From contig NZ_SEBR01000008.1 in the NCBI RefSeq assembly GCF_004295795.1, forward strand, positions 62,001-126,000: a DNA stretch of 64,000 bases. Direction: 5' to 3'. The notes under the pieces are model-generated. The model was not told the DNA's origin. It saw only the letters and a program-made list of their open reading frames with translations, and did no database searches. Position 1 is the first letter of the stretch. Each line of letters opens with the position of its first letter. This DNA is from Flavobacterium sp. (GTDB lineage: Bacteria > Bacteroidota > Bacteroidia > Flavobacteriales > Flavobacteriaceae). Made by a program: the position numbers and the translations under genes. Below, one piece after another: positions 53,601 to 63,123 of the stretch.

Positions 53601-54143
53601 ATGACGGAAATAACAATGTGGTCGATTTTGACTTTACTGGTTTTTGCGACCTTTTTGGCAATGTTGGTTCTCGGCTTCAAAAACAAAAACCGAAAAGTCA
53701 TTAAAGTAGCGTTTTTGGCGCTTTTTTGTTCCCTTTCCTGCGCAATTTGGACGATCCATTTGAATGCGATCAAATCGTACAGCCAATTATCCAATGTTTT
53801 CACGCCGAGAACCGGAGACGAAATTTACAATGCGATGTTTGGGCAGCTCCGTTTCGATTGCGTAAAAGTTCTGAACTATCAGGATCGGGTGATACCGATG
53901 ATCGACTCTGAAATCAAATTGCATTTCAAAACTTGCCCGCAAGAGATCAAAAAGATCCTGATTCCAAACACTTTCAAGGCAAAAATCATGGTTGCAAGCG
54001 AACTGGCACCTGGCGACGGATGGTTCAGACCGGAAACGTTGGGCGAAAGCATCCTGTTTTTTGAGGCCAAAGACAAAAAGGGAAACACGGTAAATATTTA
54101 CGCTTCCCGAGACTGCACCAACTGTTTTGCCAGGATATTCTAG
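53601..54143 (+). CDS. membrane protein of unknown function
   Basis: 180 residues. Two hydrophobic helices (ILTLLVFATFLAMLVLGF near 9-26 and VAFLALFCSLSCAIWTIHL near 36-54), then a soluble domain of ~125 residues with four Cys (FDCVKV, KTCPQEI, RDCTNC) that could form disulfides outside the membrane. TACCTTTA, a -7-like element, lies about 27 bp upstream. No family recognised. Confidence 0.6.
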   Translation: MTEITMWSILTLLVFATFLAMLVLGFKNKNRKVIKVAFLALFCSLSCAIWTIHLNAIKSYSQLSNVFTPRTGDEIYNAMFGQLRFDCVKVLNYQDRVIPMIDSEIKLHFKTCPQEIKKILIPNTFKAKIMVASELAPGDGWFRPETLGESILFFEAKDKKGNTVNIYASRDCTNCFARIF

Positions 54144-54179
54144 ACGGACAGCAATCCTAAATTTATTGACATTTTTAAA

Positions 54180-54743
54180 GTGGGAAAGCTACTCTGTATT
54201 TTCGTACTGATTTTCATCGGATGCCAAAAATCGAAAACCGTCGAACGAATCGAAGTGCTCTCCTATTTCAACAACGCCAAAGATTTCAAAATTTACGCCA
54301 CGTCCGACAAAATGGGCAAAACCGAAGTGCTGTTCAAATCGAAGACATCAGATTCGGTCGACAATTTCCACATGAAAATCGCGAAGACAGTTTGGGATTC
54401 GGTCGTCCATGAATCTGAAAATTGGAACCCTCAAAAATCCAAATTCGCAAATCCTGACAAATTCTGGTATTGCGGCGATCGGCATGGCATTGCAATCACC
54501 TATTCCGACGGGCAAAAACTGTACTTTCAATATCCGTTCGTCGACAAACACAACAAACAATTCAAGGCATTTCAACGCATTTTCAACCAAATTCAACGCG
54601 ATTCGGCGAAAGCGCAAAGATGGAATTTTGCTAGCGTCGGAAAAATCCATCTCGAACAGAAGGAAATGTCGGCTCATTTTTTTAAAGTCGATTCCACACG
54701 GATTTCAGCCGTTGAAAAAGCCGGACTTTCCAAAAAACATTAA
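54180..54743 (+). CDS. lipoprotein of unknown function
   Basis: 187 residues using the GTG start at 54180, which gives an intact lipoprotein signal (KLLCIFVLIFIGC, lipid Cys15). No ATG stands near. The mature domain is mixed alpha/beta with PDKFWYCGDRHGIAITYSDG and a helical end (QFKAFQRIFNQIQRDSAKAQ). No family recognised. It starts 36 bp after the previous gene, in the same direction. Confidence 0.6.
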   Translation: MGKLLCIFVLIFIGCQKSKTVERIEVLSYFNNAKDFKIYATSDKMGKTEVLFKSKTSDSVDNFHMKIAKTVWDSVVHESENWNPQKSKFANPDKFWYCGDRHGIAITYSDGQKLYFQYPFVDKHNKQFKAFQRIFNQIQRDSAKAQRWNFASVGKIHLEQKEMSAHFFKVDSTRISAVEKAGLSKKH

Positions 54744-54829
54744 TCGAATTCCGACAGATTTTACGCCCTGATGCAACCATCGGATTCAAAAACGAGTCTG
54801 TTCAATAAATCAGATCAACACAAACACAA

Positions 54830-55858
54830 ATGCCAAAAGTCCTCAAATTGATTTTTCTGCTGTCGATCTGCGTATCGTGTCACGCCCAAAAGTTGACTGC
54901 AAAAGACAGTATTTCTATATTTTACGACAGATTTTTCTCGGTTTTAAAAACGGAGTATCTGTTAAAAAACGCAATCGATTGGAAAACAATAGAGTCCGAA
55001 ACGAGGCAAAATATCTCGAAACACGAAACCTTCAAAAGTGCGCTGCAAGAAACCAGGATCGTGTTTGACAAGATTGGCGGCACGCATTGCAAAGTGATGT
55101 TCCAAAACGAGAATTATGGTGCGAAGATCGACATTCCGGCGCTCGAGAATTTCAGCGAACAATGGAAAGCCAAAAACGCCACAAAGCCCAGTTTCGAAGT
55201 CAAGGTGCTCGACGGTAAATACGGCTACATCTTATTGCCGTCCCTAAAATACAACGACTTCAGTCCGGCTTACACGCACAAGATCGCCCAGCCTTTGTAC
55301 GACAAGATTCACGAGATCAAAACCAAGCACAAAATCGAAGGTTGGATACTTGACCTGCGTTTCAATCTGGGCGGAAACGACGCACCGATGCTGCTTGCAC
55401 TTTACGATTTTCTGGGCGACAACGCTGTGTGGGGAACGCTCGACAGCGACAAAAAACCGTACGCAAAAACGCGATTGTCGAAAGGCAGATACTTCAGCGA
55501 TTCCTACAAAGTCTCGCACATCAATCCAAAAGGTGAATCACTCGAAAAAGCGAAAGTGGCAGTTATCACCGGACTTTTGACAGCGAGTTCGGGTGAAGTC
55601 ACGGCTTTGGCGTTCAAGGGCCGACCGAATTCGATTTTCATAGGCGAACCGACTTTGGGAATGACGACGGCAAATGTCGTAAAACCGATGCCCTTCGATG
55701 CGCTATTGGTTGTGAGCATCGCCTACGATTGCGATCGAAACGGCACTTATTACGAGAAGATCACGCCCGATATCGCCATTTCCAAAAAGGACAATTTCGA
55801 CGATTTGCTGTTGGACGAAAACATTTTGCAAGCCATAAAATTCGTTTCCGGTACCTAA
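54830..55858 (+). CDS. S41-family (tail-specific/C-terminal-processing-like) peptidase
   Basis: 342 residues. A lipoprotein-like or Sec signal (KLIFLLSICVSCHAQ) is followed by a helical N-domain and an S41 catalytic core: GYILLPSLKYND, GWILDLRFNLGGND, GLLTASSGEVTALAFKG with the nucleophile Ser after TAS, then GEPTLGMTTANV. No clear PDZ domain lies between the N-domain and the core, unlike CtpA. A periplasmic or surface protease of unknown substrate. Confidence 0.85.
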   Translation: MPKVLKLIFLLSICVSCHAQKLTAKDSISIFYDRFFSVLKTEYLLKNAIDWKTIESETRQNISKHETFKSALQETRIVFDKIGGTHCKVMFQNENYGAKIDIPALENFSEQWKAKNATKPSFEVKVLDGKYGYILLPSLKYNDFSPAYTHKIAQPLYDKIHEIKTKHKIEGWILDLRFNLGGNDAPMLLALYDFLGDNAVWGTLDSDKKPYAKTRLSKGRYFSDSYKVSHINPKGESLEKAKVAVITGLLTASSGEVTALAFKGRPNSIFIGEPTLGMTTANVVKPMPFDALLVVSIAYDCDRNGTYYEKITPDIAISKKDNFDDLLLDENILQAIKFVSGT

Positions 55859-56004
55859 ATCCAAACGCTTTTTCGATTTCTACAAATTCTTGGGTTCTTG
55901 GGCTTTACAACGCTAGGACGATTTCTCCAATTCGAAATAAGTTACGATATTCGGAAGGAAATCGCGTTTCAAAAAATGCGACACAACCAAAAAACAGCAG
56001 GCAA

Positions 56005-57555
56005 ATGAAAAAACTACTACTCTTACTTGTGTTGATTTCGGCCAAATCGATCGGCCAGACAACGACTCGCTCCTTCCCGCTTCCGGCTTCTTCGACGAAC
56101 TATTCGTTCGGAAGTTCGGCACCCATAAAACCTACGCCAGACGGCGGCTATCTGCTCAATTACAGTTATTCCTATCCAAATTGGGACGTCGCTCCGGGCT
56201 ATCAATCTACCGTGATCAAGACCGATTCGAACTTCAATCCTTTGTGGAAGTCGCGACTTCCGGGCGGAAACGGCAAAAACACGATCTTGCTCGACGACGG
56301 CTCGTCCCTCTTTTTTACCGATTCGGGAAATTTGGTGAAACTCGCCGCAAACGGACAAACGATTTTCTCGATCGGAAATTTCGTGACCTATCCGGATCGC
56401 GTCAATATCACTGGAGCCGAACTTATCGGAACGACCATAAAAGCAGTCGGCAGCAAGGATACTTACAACGGTTTCGGCTATGTCACGACTTCGGTTCCCG
56501 TACTTATCGATTTTGATTCCGATGGAAATGTGGCAACGACTTTCACGTTGACCGGATCGCCCGCATTTGGCCGTCCGGCGAATATCACCAGTGACGCTTC
56601 CGGAAATTTTTACATTACGGGATACGTCGATGGCGGAAATTACATCTGCAAGATCGACGCTTCCAACAACGTGCAATGGTGCAGGAAATTCAAGGCTTCA
56701 AACAATGATAACAGTTCGCTTGGGGTAAACGCCATGACGATTTTACCAAACGGCGAAGTCTTGCTGGCCGGACGTTTCTACAATTACTCGACCTCTGCCG
56801 GGGCGCTTTTCATCTACCGACTTTCTGCCGACGGAAACCAGATCTCGGCCAAGACTATCGACACATACGAAAGCGGGATCACCAGTGTTTCTCGTTTGCC
56901 AAACTCCGAAATCGTTGCGACAGGAAGCCTGCGGGAAGATGTCGGTTCGATTGACCGAATGTTCAGTATGAAATTGAATTCCAACTGCGAATTCCTGTGG
57001 TTGAAGCGCTATAATTACGGCTTCGGCATGAGCGCGCCTTTCCAGAAAACCGATTCTAATTGGTACTATGCCGCATTTCACAACAATTACGCCTTCGACA
57101 ACAATCCGATTCTGTTCAGCACTGACAGCGATGGCCAAACCGACTGCGACTATTCGAGCTTGAATTTGAATTTTGTCGATTTGCCGCTGTTTTTCAGCAC
57201 GCTGAATCTAACCCTCACCGCGAATCCGACTTTGCTCGGGCCGCCTTCAACGATAAATCCGTTCGCTTCGGAAAACCAAACTTTCACTGATGCGTGCATT
57301 TCGCTTGGCGCGGATGAATTCCCGAGGAATGACAAACTTTCGGTTTTCCCGAATCCTTCAAAACGCGAAATCAACGTCGTTTGTGAATCTCAGATCAAGT
57401 CGATTGAAGTCTTCAACGCTTTGGGACAAAAAGTGAAAAACTACGATATCAATGCTCTTGAAACCTTGATTTCGATTGAAAAAGCCGGCGTTTATCTGCT
57501 TCAGGTCACGACCCAAAACGGCGTCAGGAACGCGAAGGTCGTCATCTCCGAATAA
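56005..57555 (+). CDS. secreted beta-propeller-like protein with T9SS sorting domain
   Basis: 516 residues from ATG 56005, chosen because MKKLLLLLVLISAKSIGQ is a signal peptide; the frame is open 92 codons further up, overlapping the S41 gene. Residues 30-400 contain repeated units of the form PDGGYLLNYSYSY, DASGNFYITGYVDGGNYICK and LPNGEVLLAGRFYNYSTSAG, typical of a multi-bladed propeller. The end (VFPNPSKREINVVCESQ ... GVYLLQVTTQNG) is a T9SS type A sorting domain. Probable surface or secreted protein; ligand unknown. Confidence 0.82.
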   Translation: MKKLLLLLVLISAKSIGQTTTRSFPLPASSTNYSFGSSAPIKPTPDGGYLLNYSYSYPNWDVAPGYQSTVIKTDSNFNPLWKSRLPGGNGKNTILLDDGSSLFFTDSGNLVKLAANGQTIFSIGNFVTYPDRVNITGAELIGTTIKAVGSKDTYNGFGYVTTSVPVLIDFDSDGNVATTFTLTGSPAFGRPANITSDASGNFYITGYVDGGNYICKIDASNNVQWCRKFKASNNDNSSLGVNAMTILPNGEVLLAGRFYNYSTSAGALFIYRLSADGNQISAKTIDTYESGITSVSRLPNSEIVATGSLREDVGSIDRMFSMKLNSNCEFLWLKRYNYGFGMSAPFQKTDSNWYYAAFHNNYAFDNNPILFSTDSDGQTDCDYSSLNLNFVDLPLFFSTLNLTLTANPTLLGPPSTINPFASENQTFTDACISLGADEFPRNDKLSVFPNPSKREINVVCESQIKSIEVFNALGQKVKNYDINALETLISIEKAGVYLLQVTTQNGVRNAKVVISE

Positions 57556-57575
57556 GACAGTCAAACCCAAATAAA

Positions 57576-58394
57576 ATGAAACGGTATTTTGTCGCGATTT
57601 CGATAGTGTTGACACTTTTGTCATGTCAGAAACCAGAAAAACCGACCAAGCTTTTGTCGAATCGCGCGTTTTTGTCCCAAGTGAACGACAGTACGAAAAC
57701 TACCAAAGCAATCCTAGATTCGATCTTGCCGAGCGTCCTCGAACTGTCAAAATCTGACACGGCAACTTTCTTTTTCGGACACGACGAATTCCTCGATGAG
57801 GAGCCATTTCGCGAAATCTTGATCGGAAGGTTTCTCGACAGATCGCAAGTGCTTGCCACCGAGGTTCATTTCAGGGATTCGACAATCAACTTTTACGCTT
57901 TGGCAGACCGAAAGTGGAACAAGACCGGAAGCGAAAAAACCGATTTTGCCATTTTCAGCATAGACTTCGACGATCTCGACAACGACGGCAAACCCGAAAT
58001 CCTGACATCGAGCTCTCCAAACATGAACGGCAATCGCTGGCTGAACATCTATCGCTTCTCGAACAAGACCAAAACGATCAAGTACGCAGGCGCTTTCAAC
58101 ACAGATTACAAGATCAAAAAAAATGCGAAACAAATCGAGGAAACCTACGAAGGCAGCGCTTACATGGACAGTTGGAAAACGCTGTACGAATGGCGAGACG
58201 AGATGTTGGTTCCCGTAAAAAAAGTCGTTTTGGCTCACGAATTCCCGGTTAAAAACGACGATGAAAAACTGTTTTTCGACTATTACGAAAATGCTTCGAA
58301 TGGCATTGATGGACTCGAACTCAAAAGGCGCGAAGTTTATGATGGAAATGAAAAGCAATCAGCGATTTGGGATACTTTTTTCACCGATAAATGA
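57576..58394 (+). CDS. lipoprotein with FG-GAP/dockerin-like calcium loop
   Basis: 272 residues. Signal (YFVAISIVLTLLSC) with lipid Cys near 17. Near residue 130, DFDDLDNDGKPEILTSS is a D-x-D-x-D-G calcium-type loop as seen in FG-GAP/VCBS-like repeats. The remainder is alpha/beta with no known domain. It follows the propeller gene by 20 bp, and its stop overlaps the start of the GH78-like gene as ATGA, so the three probably form one unit. Confidence 0.65.
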   Translation: MKRYFVAISIVLTLLSCQKPEKPTKLLSNRAFLSQVNDSTKTTKAILDSILPSVLELSKSDTATFFFGHDEFLDEEPFREILIGRFLDRSQVLATEVHFRDSTINFYALADRKWNKTGSEKTDFAIFSIDFDDLDNDGKPEILTSSSPNMNGNRWLNIYRFSNKTKTIKYAGAFNTDYKIKKNAKQIEETYEGSAYMDSWKTLYEWRDEMLVPVKKVVLAHEFPVKNDDEKLFFDYYENASNGIDGLELKRREVYDGNEKQSAIWDTFFTDK

Positions 58395-60106
58395 TTCCGA
58401 AACGATATTGGTGTAACTTATCGGATTCAAACCACAAACATTTCCAAGTGCGCCAAAAAATCCAAACTTATCTCACCATCCTTTTCCTGATCCTGAATCT
58501 TGCCCCACTTTATTCACAGGATTTCTACGGAAGCGAAACCCGCCAAAATTGGCTCGCTGTCGCGGACGCTAACAAGCCCAAACTAGTCGAAACCGTAAAA
58601 CGTGCAACGTCAATTGTTTCGATTTCACCCGATGCATCGGCGTTTCAAGGCTTCAAAGCGATCCAGACAGGAAAAACCGAAACCATATTTTCAGGATCGT
58701 TCAAGAAACAAAGCGGCGCCGTTCTGGATTTTGGCGAACATTGTACCGGATATTTTACGTTCGAAGTCAAAACGATCAACAGCGTGGCCGACGCGCCTTT
58801 GCGTTTCAAATTCACTTTTGGCGAAGTTGCGTCAGAAGTTGCCGTGCCTTTCGATCCTTACACCGGCGGATTGAGTCGGGCGTGGTTGCAGGACGAGATC
58901 GTTACGGTGATGGAACTTCCGGCCAAAATAACGATTCCGAGACGACTCGCTTTCCGATACGTCAAAATCGAGCTTTTGGGTAGTTCGCCTTATTTTGATT
59001 TTGCGCTTTCCGATGCTTTCGTGACCGCGACGACTTCGGCAATGCAAAAACCGGCTGACCTGAATTCCGATACCTCGAAAATCATTTCCGAAATCGACAA
59101 AATCGGGCTGGCAACGCTCAAAGAATGCATGCAGACGGTTTTCGAAGACGGCCCAAAACGCGACCGCAGGCTTTGGATTGGCGATGTTTATCTGCAAGCA
59201 CAGGCAAGTACGTATTCGTTCAGGCAACACGATTTGACCAAACGCTGTCTTTATCTGTTAGCCGCGCTTTCGCAAAAAGACGGCTTTCTGCATTCGAACG
59301 TCTTTGAATCGCCACAGCCGCACGCCCAGGAAGGTTCGCCGTTTTTATTCGATTATGCGCTTTTGTACAACGTGCTTTTGAAAGATTATCTGGAGGCGAC
59401 GCGCGACACCAAAACCGCTCAGGATTTGTGGCCTGTCGCCAAACGCCAAATGGACAACATCGAAAAATATCTCGATCGCAACGGACTTTTCGACGCGGAC
59501 AAGGCAGCCAAAAACGGTTGGTGGCTATTCATCGACTGGAACGACAAGCTCGATCGTCAGGCGTCGCTTCAAGGTGTGATGATTTTCAGCATGAAACAAA
59601 CGCTCGAATTGGCGAAATCGCTGCACAAGGAAAATGAGGTGAAACAACTTTCGGAATTGATTTCCAAGATGAATAAAGCGGCTATCTCGAAACTTTACGA
59701 CAAAAAAAGCGGTCTTTTCAAAAGCGGATCGTCGAAGCAAATTTCGTACGCATCCCAATCTTGGCTTGTGCTCGCAAAAATTTTGCCGACAAAAGACGCC
59801 CAGAAAACATTACTGAATCTGCAAAAGGAAAAAAATGCCATAAAACCTGGCGGCCCGTATCTTTACCATTATTACGTCCAAGCGCTTATCGATTCAGGAT
59901 TGCAGAACGAAGCCAGAAAAGTCGTCACCGAATACTGGGGCGGAATGGTCAAAAAAGGCGCGGACACCTTTTGGGAAGTGTACGATCCGAACGATGAAAA
60001 ACTATCGCCTTACGGATTTTACCCAATCAACAGTTATTGCCACGCTTGGAGTTGCACGCCGGTTTACTTCATCCGAAAATATCCGGAGATCTTTCAGAAA
60101 AAATGA
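58391..60106 (+). CDS. GH78-like (alpha-L-rhamnosidase type) glycoside hydrolase
   Basis: 571 residues. A hydrophobic signal (QTYLTILFLILNLAPLYSQ) lies at 24-43, so an internal start is possible. The (alpha/alpha)6 barrel begins near 230; TVFEDGPKRDRRLWIGDVYL near 247-267 corresponds to the DGPxRERxGWxGD motif, and WWLFIDWNDKLDRQA and ADTFWEVYDP to the later acidic residues. The protein is shorter than typical GH78 enzymes (700-1000), with a reduced N-terminal beta-sandwich. Likely cleaves a terminal deoxy-sugar from a polysaccharide, but substrate is unproven. Confidence 0.75.
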   Translation: MIPKRYWCNLSDSNHKHFQVRQKIQTYLTILFLILNLAPLYSQDFYGSETRQNWLAVADANKPKLVETVKRATSIVSISPDASAFQGFKAIQTGKTETIFSGSFKKQSGAVLDFGEHCTGYFTFEVKTINSVADAPLRFKFTFGEVASEVAVPFDPYTGGLSRAWLQDEIVTVMELPAKITIPRRLAFRYVKIELLGSSPYFDFALSDAFVTATTSAMQKPADLNSDTSKIISEIDKIGLATLKECMQTVFEDGPKRDRRLWIGDVYLQAQASTYSFRQHDLTKRCLYLLAALSQKDGFLHSNVFESPQPHAQEGSPFLFDYALLYNVLLKDYLEATRDTKTAQDLWPVAKRQMDNIEKYLDRNGLFDADKAAKNGWWLFIDWNDKLDRQASLQGVMIFSMKQTLELAKSLHKENEVKQLSELISKMNKAAISKLYDKKSGLFKSGSSKQISYASQSWLVLAKILPTKDAQKTLLNLQKEKNAIKPGGPYLYHYYVQALIDSGLQNEARKVVTEYWGGMVKKGADTFWEVYDPNDEKLSPYGFYPINSYCHAWSCTPVYFIRKYPEIFQKK

Positions 60107-60142
60107 TCTTACGGAATCATCGGGGCAAGTTCCAAAATCGTT

Positions 60143-62464
60143 TCAAATACCATTTTCGACCTGAACCAAAGGCAGTTCGATCACGAAAATCGCGCCTTTG
60201 CCAGAACTTCCGTGAGCCGAGATCGTTCCGCCGTGGCGTTCGACGATTTTCTTGCAAAGCGATAAACCCAGTCCGGTTCCTTCGTATTGGTCTTTGGAAT
60301 GAAGCCGCGTGAACGTCTCGAAAATCTTTTGGGCGTGCGCTTCCCCGAACCCGATTCCGTTGTCGCTCACCGTGATTTTTGCCCGATTCTCACCGATTTC
60401 CGCGTTGATCGCTATTTCCGGGCAAACGTCGGCTTTGGCAAATTTGATCGAATTGTTTATCAGGTTGTAAAAAAGTTGGTAGAGCAAAACCGGCGCTCCT
60501 TCGAGCGTAGGCAAATTCGAAAATTGGATTTTTCCGCCCGTTTTCTGCAACGCCACTTCGAGATCGGTTTCGATATTTCGCATGACTTCGTTCAGGTCGA
60601 CAGCTTCGGGTTGCTGCATTCCGGCGTTGATCGTCGAATAGGCCAAAACGCCGTCTATCATCGTGAACATGCGGTCTGTGGCGACGTGAATCCTGTCGAT
60701 GAACTTGCTTGCCGAATCGTCGAGTTTGTCATCGATGTGATTCTCCAACCGACTCACGAATGTCTTGATCTTGCGAACAGGTTCTTTGAGATCGTGCGAA
60801 GCCACGTGCGCAAATTGCTGCAGATCTTCGTTCGAGCGCTGCAATTCCTGTGTTCTTTCGGCCACTTGGTGTTCCAAAGTTTCGGTCAGTAAACGATAGC
60901 GGTTCTCGCTTTCCCTTAACGCTATTTCGGCTTTCTTGGTCTCGGTCACGTCGCTTGCCGCCCCGAACCATTCCGAGATTTCGCCGTTTTCGTCGAGAAT
61001 CGGGATCGCTCTTGAAAATGTCCAGCCAATGCCGCCTTCGGCATCAAAAACCTCGTGCTCGAGCTCGAAAGTGCTTTTGGCTTTTACGGCTTTGGCGACT
61101 TCGGCTTTCACCCTTTTGCTGTCGTTTTCGGGAATGTATTTGTCGATCCAATTGAACATCGGTTCGCTCGTATCCGACAAAAATCCGCGTCCTTCAAGAT
61201 TCCGCATTACCGACCAATCGGCATTCATGCGATAGACGGCATCAGAAGTCGCATTGACCAAAGCCCTGAAATTGCGTTCACTTTCCTCGAGTTTCTTTCG
61301 GGACGTAACTTGTTCGGTCACGTCTATCGCGACTTGTATCATTCCCGTGATCTGTCCGTCCTCCACCAACGGACGATAGGCGATATTGTAATAATAAGTA
61401 TGGAGTTCGCCCGTTCGTTTGTGGGAAACCTCGACCTCGAACTGGTCGAAATTCACGCCTTCGCGATACACCTTGAGCACCTGTTCCCAAATGTATTGGT
61501 CTTTGAGTTCGGGCATCAACTCGAGCAATGGCGTTCCCACGACTTCTTGCCCAAAACCGATCATCGCCAGCATCGTTTTATTGACTTGAGAGATTACGAG
61601 ATCGTCTCCGCGAAGCACCAAAGTCGGAGCCGGCGTCTGGTCGATCATAGACATCAACCTGTTTTCGCTTTGTTGCAAATTTTCCTCGGCCCGCTTGAGT
61701 TCGGTGATGTCACGCGTCGTGCCGGCAATAGCTTCGACTTCGCCGTTTTCGTCGAAAATCGGGGTAAAAATATAGTCGTAGACGCGTTTCCCGAATTCGG
61801 CATGCGGAAAAGAGACCGTTCCTCGGATTGGCTTTTTCGTAGCTGCAACCTCATCGATTTCGCGTTCGTGCATCAACGCGTGCCATTCCTCGTATCCGTT
61901 GTCGCGTAAACCTTTGCCAATCGCGTCTTCGGCAGCTTTTCCCCACATTGTGAGCAGCGCTTTGTTCGCATAAGTGAAAATGTAGTCGAGACTGAACACA
62001 TAAACCAAATCGGGCGTTGTGTTTATCACCGAATCGTACAATCTTCGTTGTTGGTCGGCGGTTTCGAGTGCTTTGTTCAGCGCGGCTTCGGCTTCCATCC
62101 TTTCGGAAATGTCTTCGGCCGTAACCACGATCAAATTCGATTGTTTCACCACCGTGAACCGAAACCAATGCCGCAATCCCGAGCCTTCGTAAAAACGCTC
62201 GAAATTCGCCGTAATGCCGCTTTCGGCAACTTCGATAAAACGCTGTAAAATTCCCGATCCGCTCAAATTCGGGAACAAATCCGTGGCTTTTTTGCCTTTG
62301 TAATCGATCTCGCCCAAGCGCGAAAGGGCAAATGTGTTGAGTAGCAAAATCGAGAAATCGACGCATTTTCCGTTCTCATCAAGAATCGGTTCCATTACTG
62401 CAATTGCGTTCGAAGCCGAATCGAAAACCGCCTGAAAAAGGTCTTTGTTGTGGGTAAATTCCAT
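60143..62464 (-). CDS. PAS-domain sensor histidine kinase
   Basis: 773 residues. Four PAS modules can be followed: ~8-115 (VFDSASNAIAVMEPILDENG), ~140-260 (INTTPDLVYVFSLDYIFTYA), ~275-395 (IDQTPAPTLVLRGDDLVISQ) and ~405-525 (VNATSDAVYRMNADWSVMRN). The HisKA box is FAHVASHDLKEPVRKI; the ATPase has N (NLINNSIKFAK), G1 (DNGIGFG) and G2 (GTGLGLSLCKK) boxes. There is no membrane segment, so it is a cytoplasmic kinase of the bacteriophytochrome-like HWE/HisKA kind. No receiver is adjacent; partner unknown. Confidence 0.9.
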   Translation of the reverse strand: MEFTHNKDLFQAVFDSASNAIAVMEPILDENGKCVDFSILLLNTFALSRLGEIDYKGKKATDLFPNLSGSGILQRFIEVAESGITANFERFYEGSGLRHWFRFTVVKQSNLIVVTAEDISERMEAEAALNKALETADQQRRLYDSVINTTPDLVYVFSLDYIFTYANKALLTMWGKAAEDAIGKGLRDNGYEEWHALMHEREIDEVAATKKPIRGTVSFPHAEFGKRVYDYIFTPIFDENGEVEAIAGTTRDITELKRAEENLQQSENRLMSMIDQTPAPTLVLRGDDLVISQVNKTMLAMIGFGQEVVGTPLLELMPELKDQYIWEQVLKVYREGVNFDQFEVEVSHKRTGELHTYYYNIAYRPLVEDGQITGMIQVAIDVTEQVTSRKKLEESERNFRALVNATSDAVYRMNADWSVMRNLEGRGFLSDTSEPMFNWIDKYIPENDSKRVKAEVAKAVKAKSTFELEHEVFDAEGGIGWTFSRAIPILDENGEISEWFGAASDVTETKKAEIALRESENRYRLLTETLEHQVAERTQELQRSNEDLQQFAHVASHDLKEPVRKIKTFVSRLENHIDDKLDDSASKFIDRIHVATDRMFTMIDGVLAYSTINAGMQQPEAVDLNEVMRNIETDLEVALQKTGGKIQFSNLPTLEGAPVLLYQLFYNLINNSIKFAKADVCPEIAINAEIGENRAKITVSDNGIGFGEAHAQKIFETFTRLHSKDQYEGTGLGLSLCKKIVERHGGTISAHGSSGKGAIFVIELPLVQVENGI

Positions 62465-62600
62465 GTTGACACTATCCGAATCCAGCGTCCGATAACTTTT
62501 TCAGACCGCGTTCGGAACAAACTAATTTAGAAAAACCGAGTCAGATACGCAAAGCAGAAATGACATCCGATTCCCATTTGGACCAAGATTCGGCTGATTT

Positions 62601-62975
62601 TCATTTATCAAGGGCAGCCAAATACGCGTGAAAATTCTCGAATCCGTTGTTTTCCGGATGTTCCAGATCGATCATCTCACCCAAACCCGTATCGAAAATC
62701 TGCCAATGCATCGCACGCGAAATTCGAACGATCTCATAAAGCGCGTTTTCGTTATAAAGCGTGAGCATTTTGTTGCTTGCGGGCGCATCGTCCAGGAAAA
62801 AATTCAGCGCATAGTTTTCGTTTTCGACGTCTGCATTGTTGCCGTCGATTTTGATCGGATGCAGGTTTTCGAGAAGAGCCGAATCAAAATCGGTTTCAAA
62901 AAGCAAGTCTTCGTCAATATCTTCGACCGACCCGATTTTTTGCGTGGAATTAAAAAGCACGATGTCCCAACTCAT
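62601..62975 (-). CDS. small acidic hypothetical protein
   Basis: 124 residues. MSWDIVLFNSTQKIGSVEDI and a later ALNFFLDDAPASNKMLTLYN, with RISRAMHWQIFDTGLGEMID, form an alpha/beta protein that resembles small cytoplasmic proteins found as orphan immunity-like genes in flavobacteria. This likeness is from memory. No signal peptide. It stands alone, convergent with nothing and divergent from the gene at 63124. Confidence 0.55.
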   Translation of the reverse strand: MSWDIVLFNSTQKIGSVEDIDEDLLFETDFDSALLENLHPIKIDGNNADVENENYALNFFLDDAPASNKMLTLYNENALYEIVRISRAMHWQIFDTGLGEMIDLEHPENNGFENFHAYLAALDK

Positions 62976-63123
62976 GACGGTTCTTTTTTGGATTTGAATG
63001 TATCGGACGAAAATAGGTAAAAGAATCCCGTAAAATGCGCATCGGAACCTGCAATTGACTTTTTGTGAACATCGGTTTCCAACCTCTTAACGCAATCTGG
63101 CATCTATCCAAAAAACAAACAGT

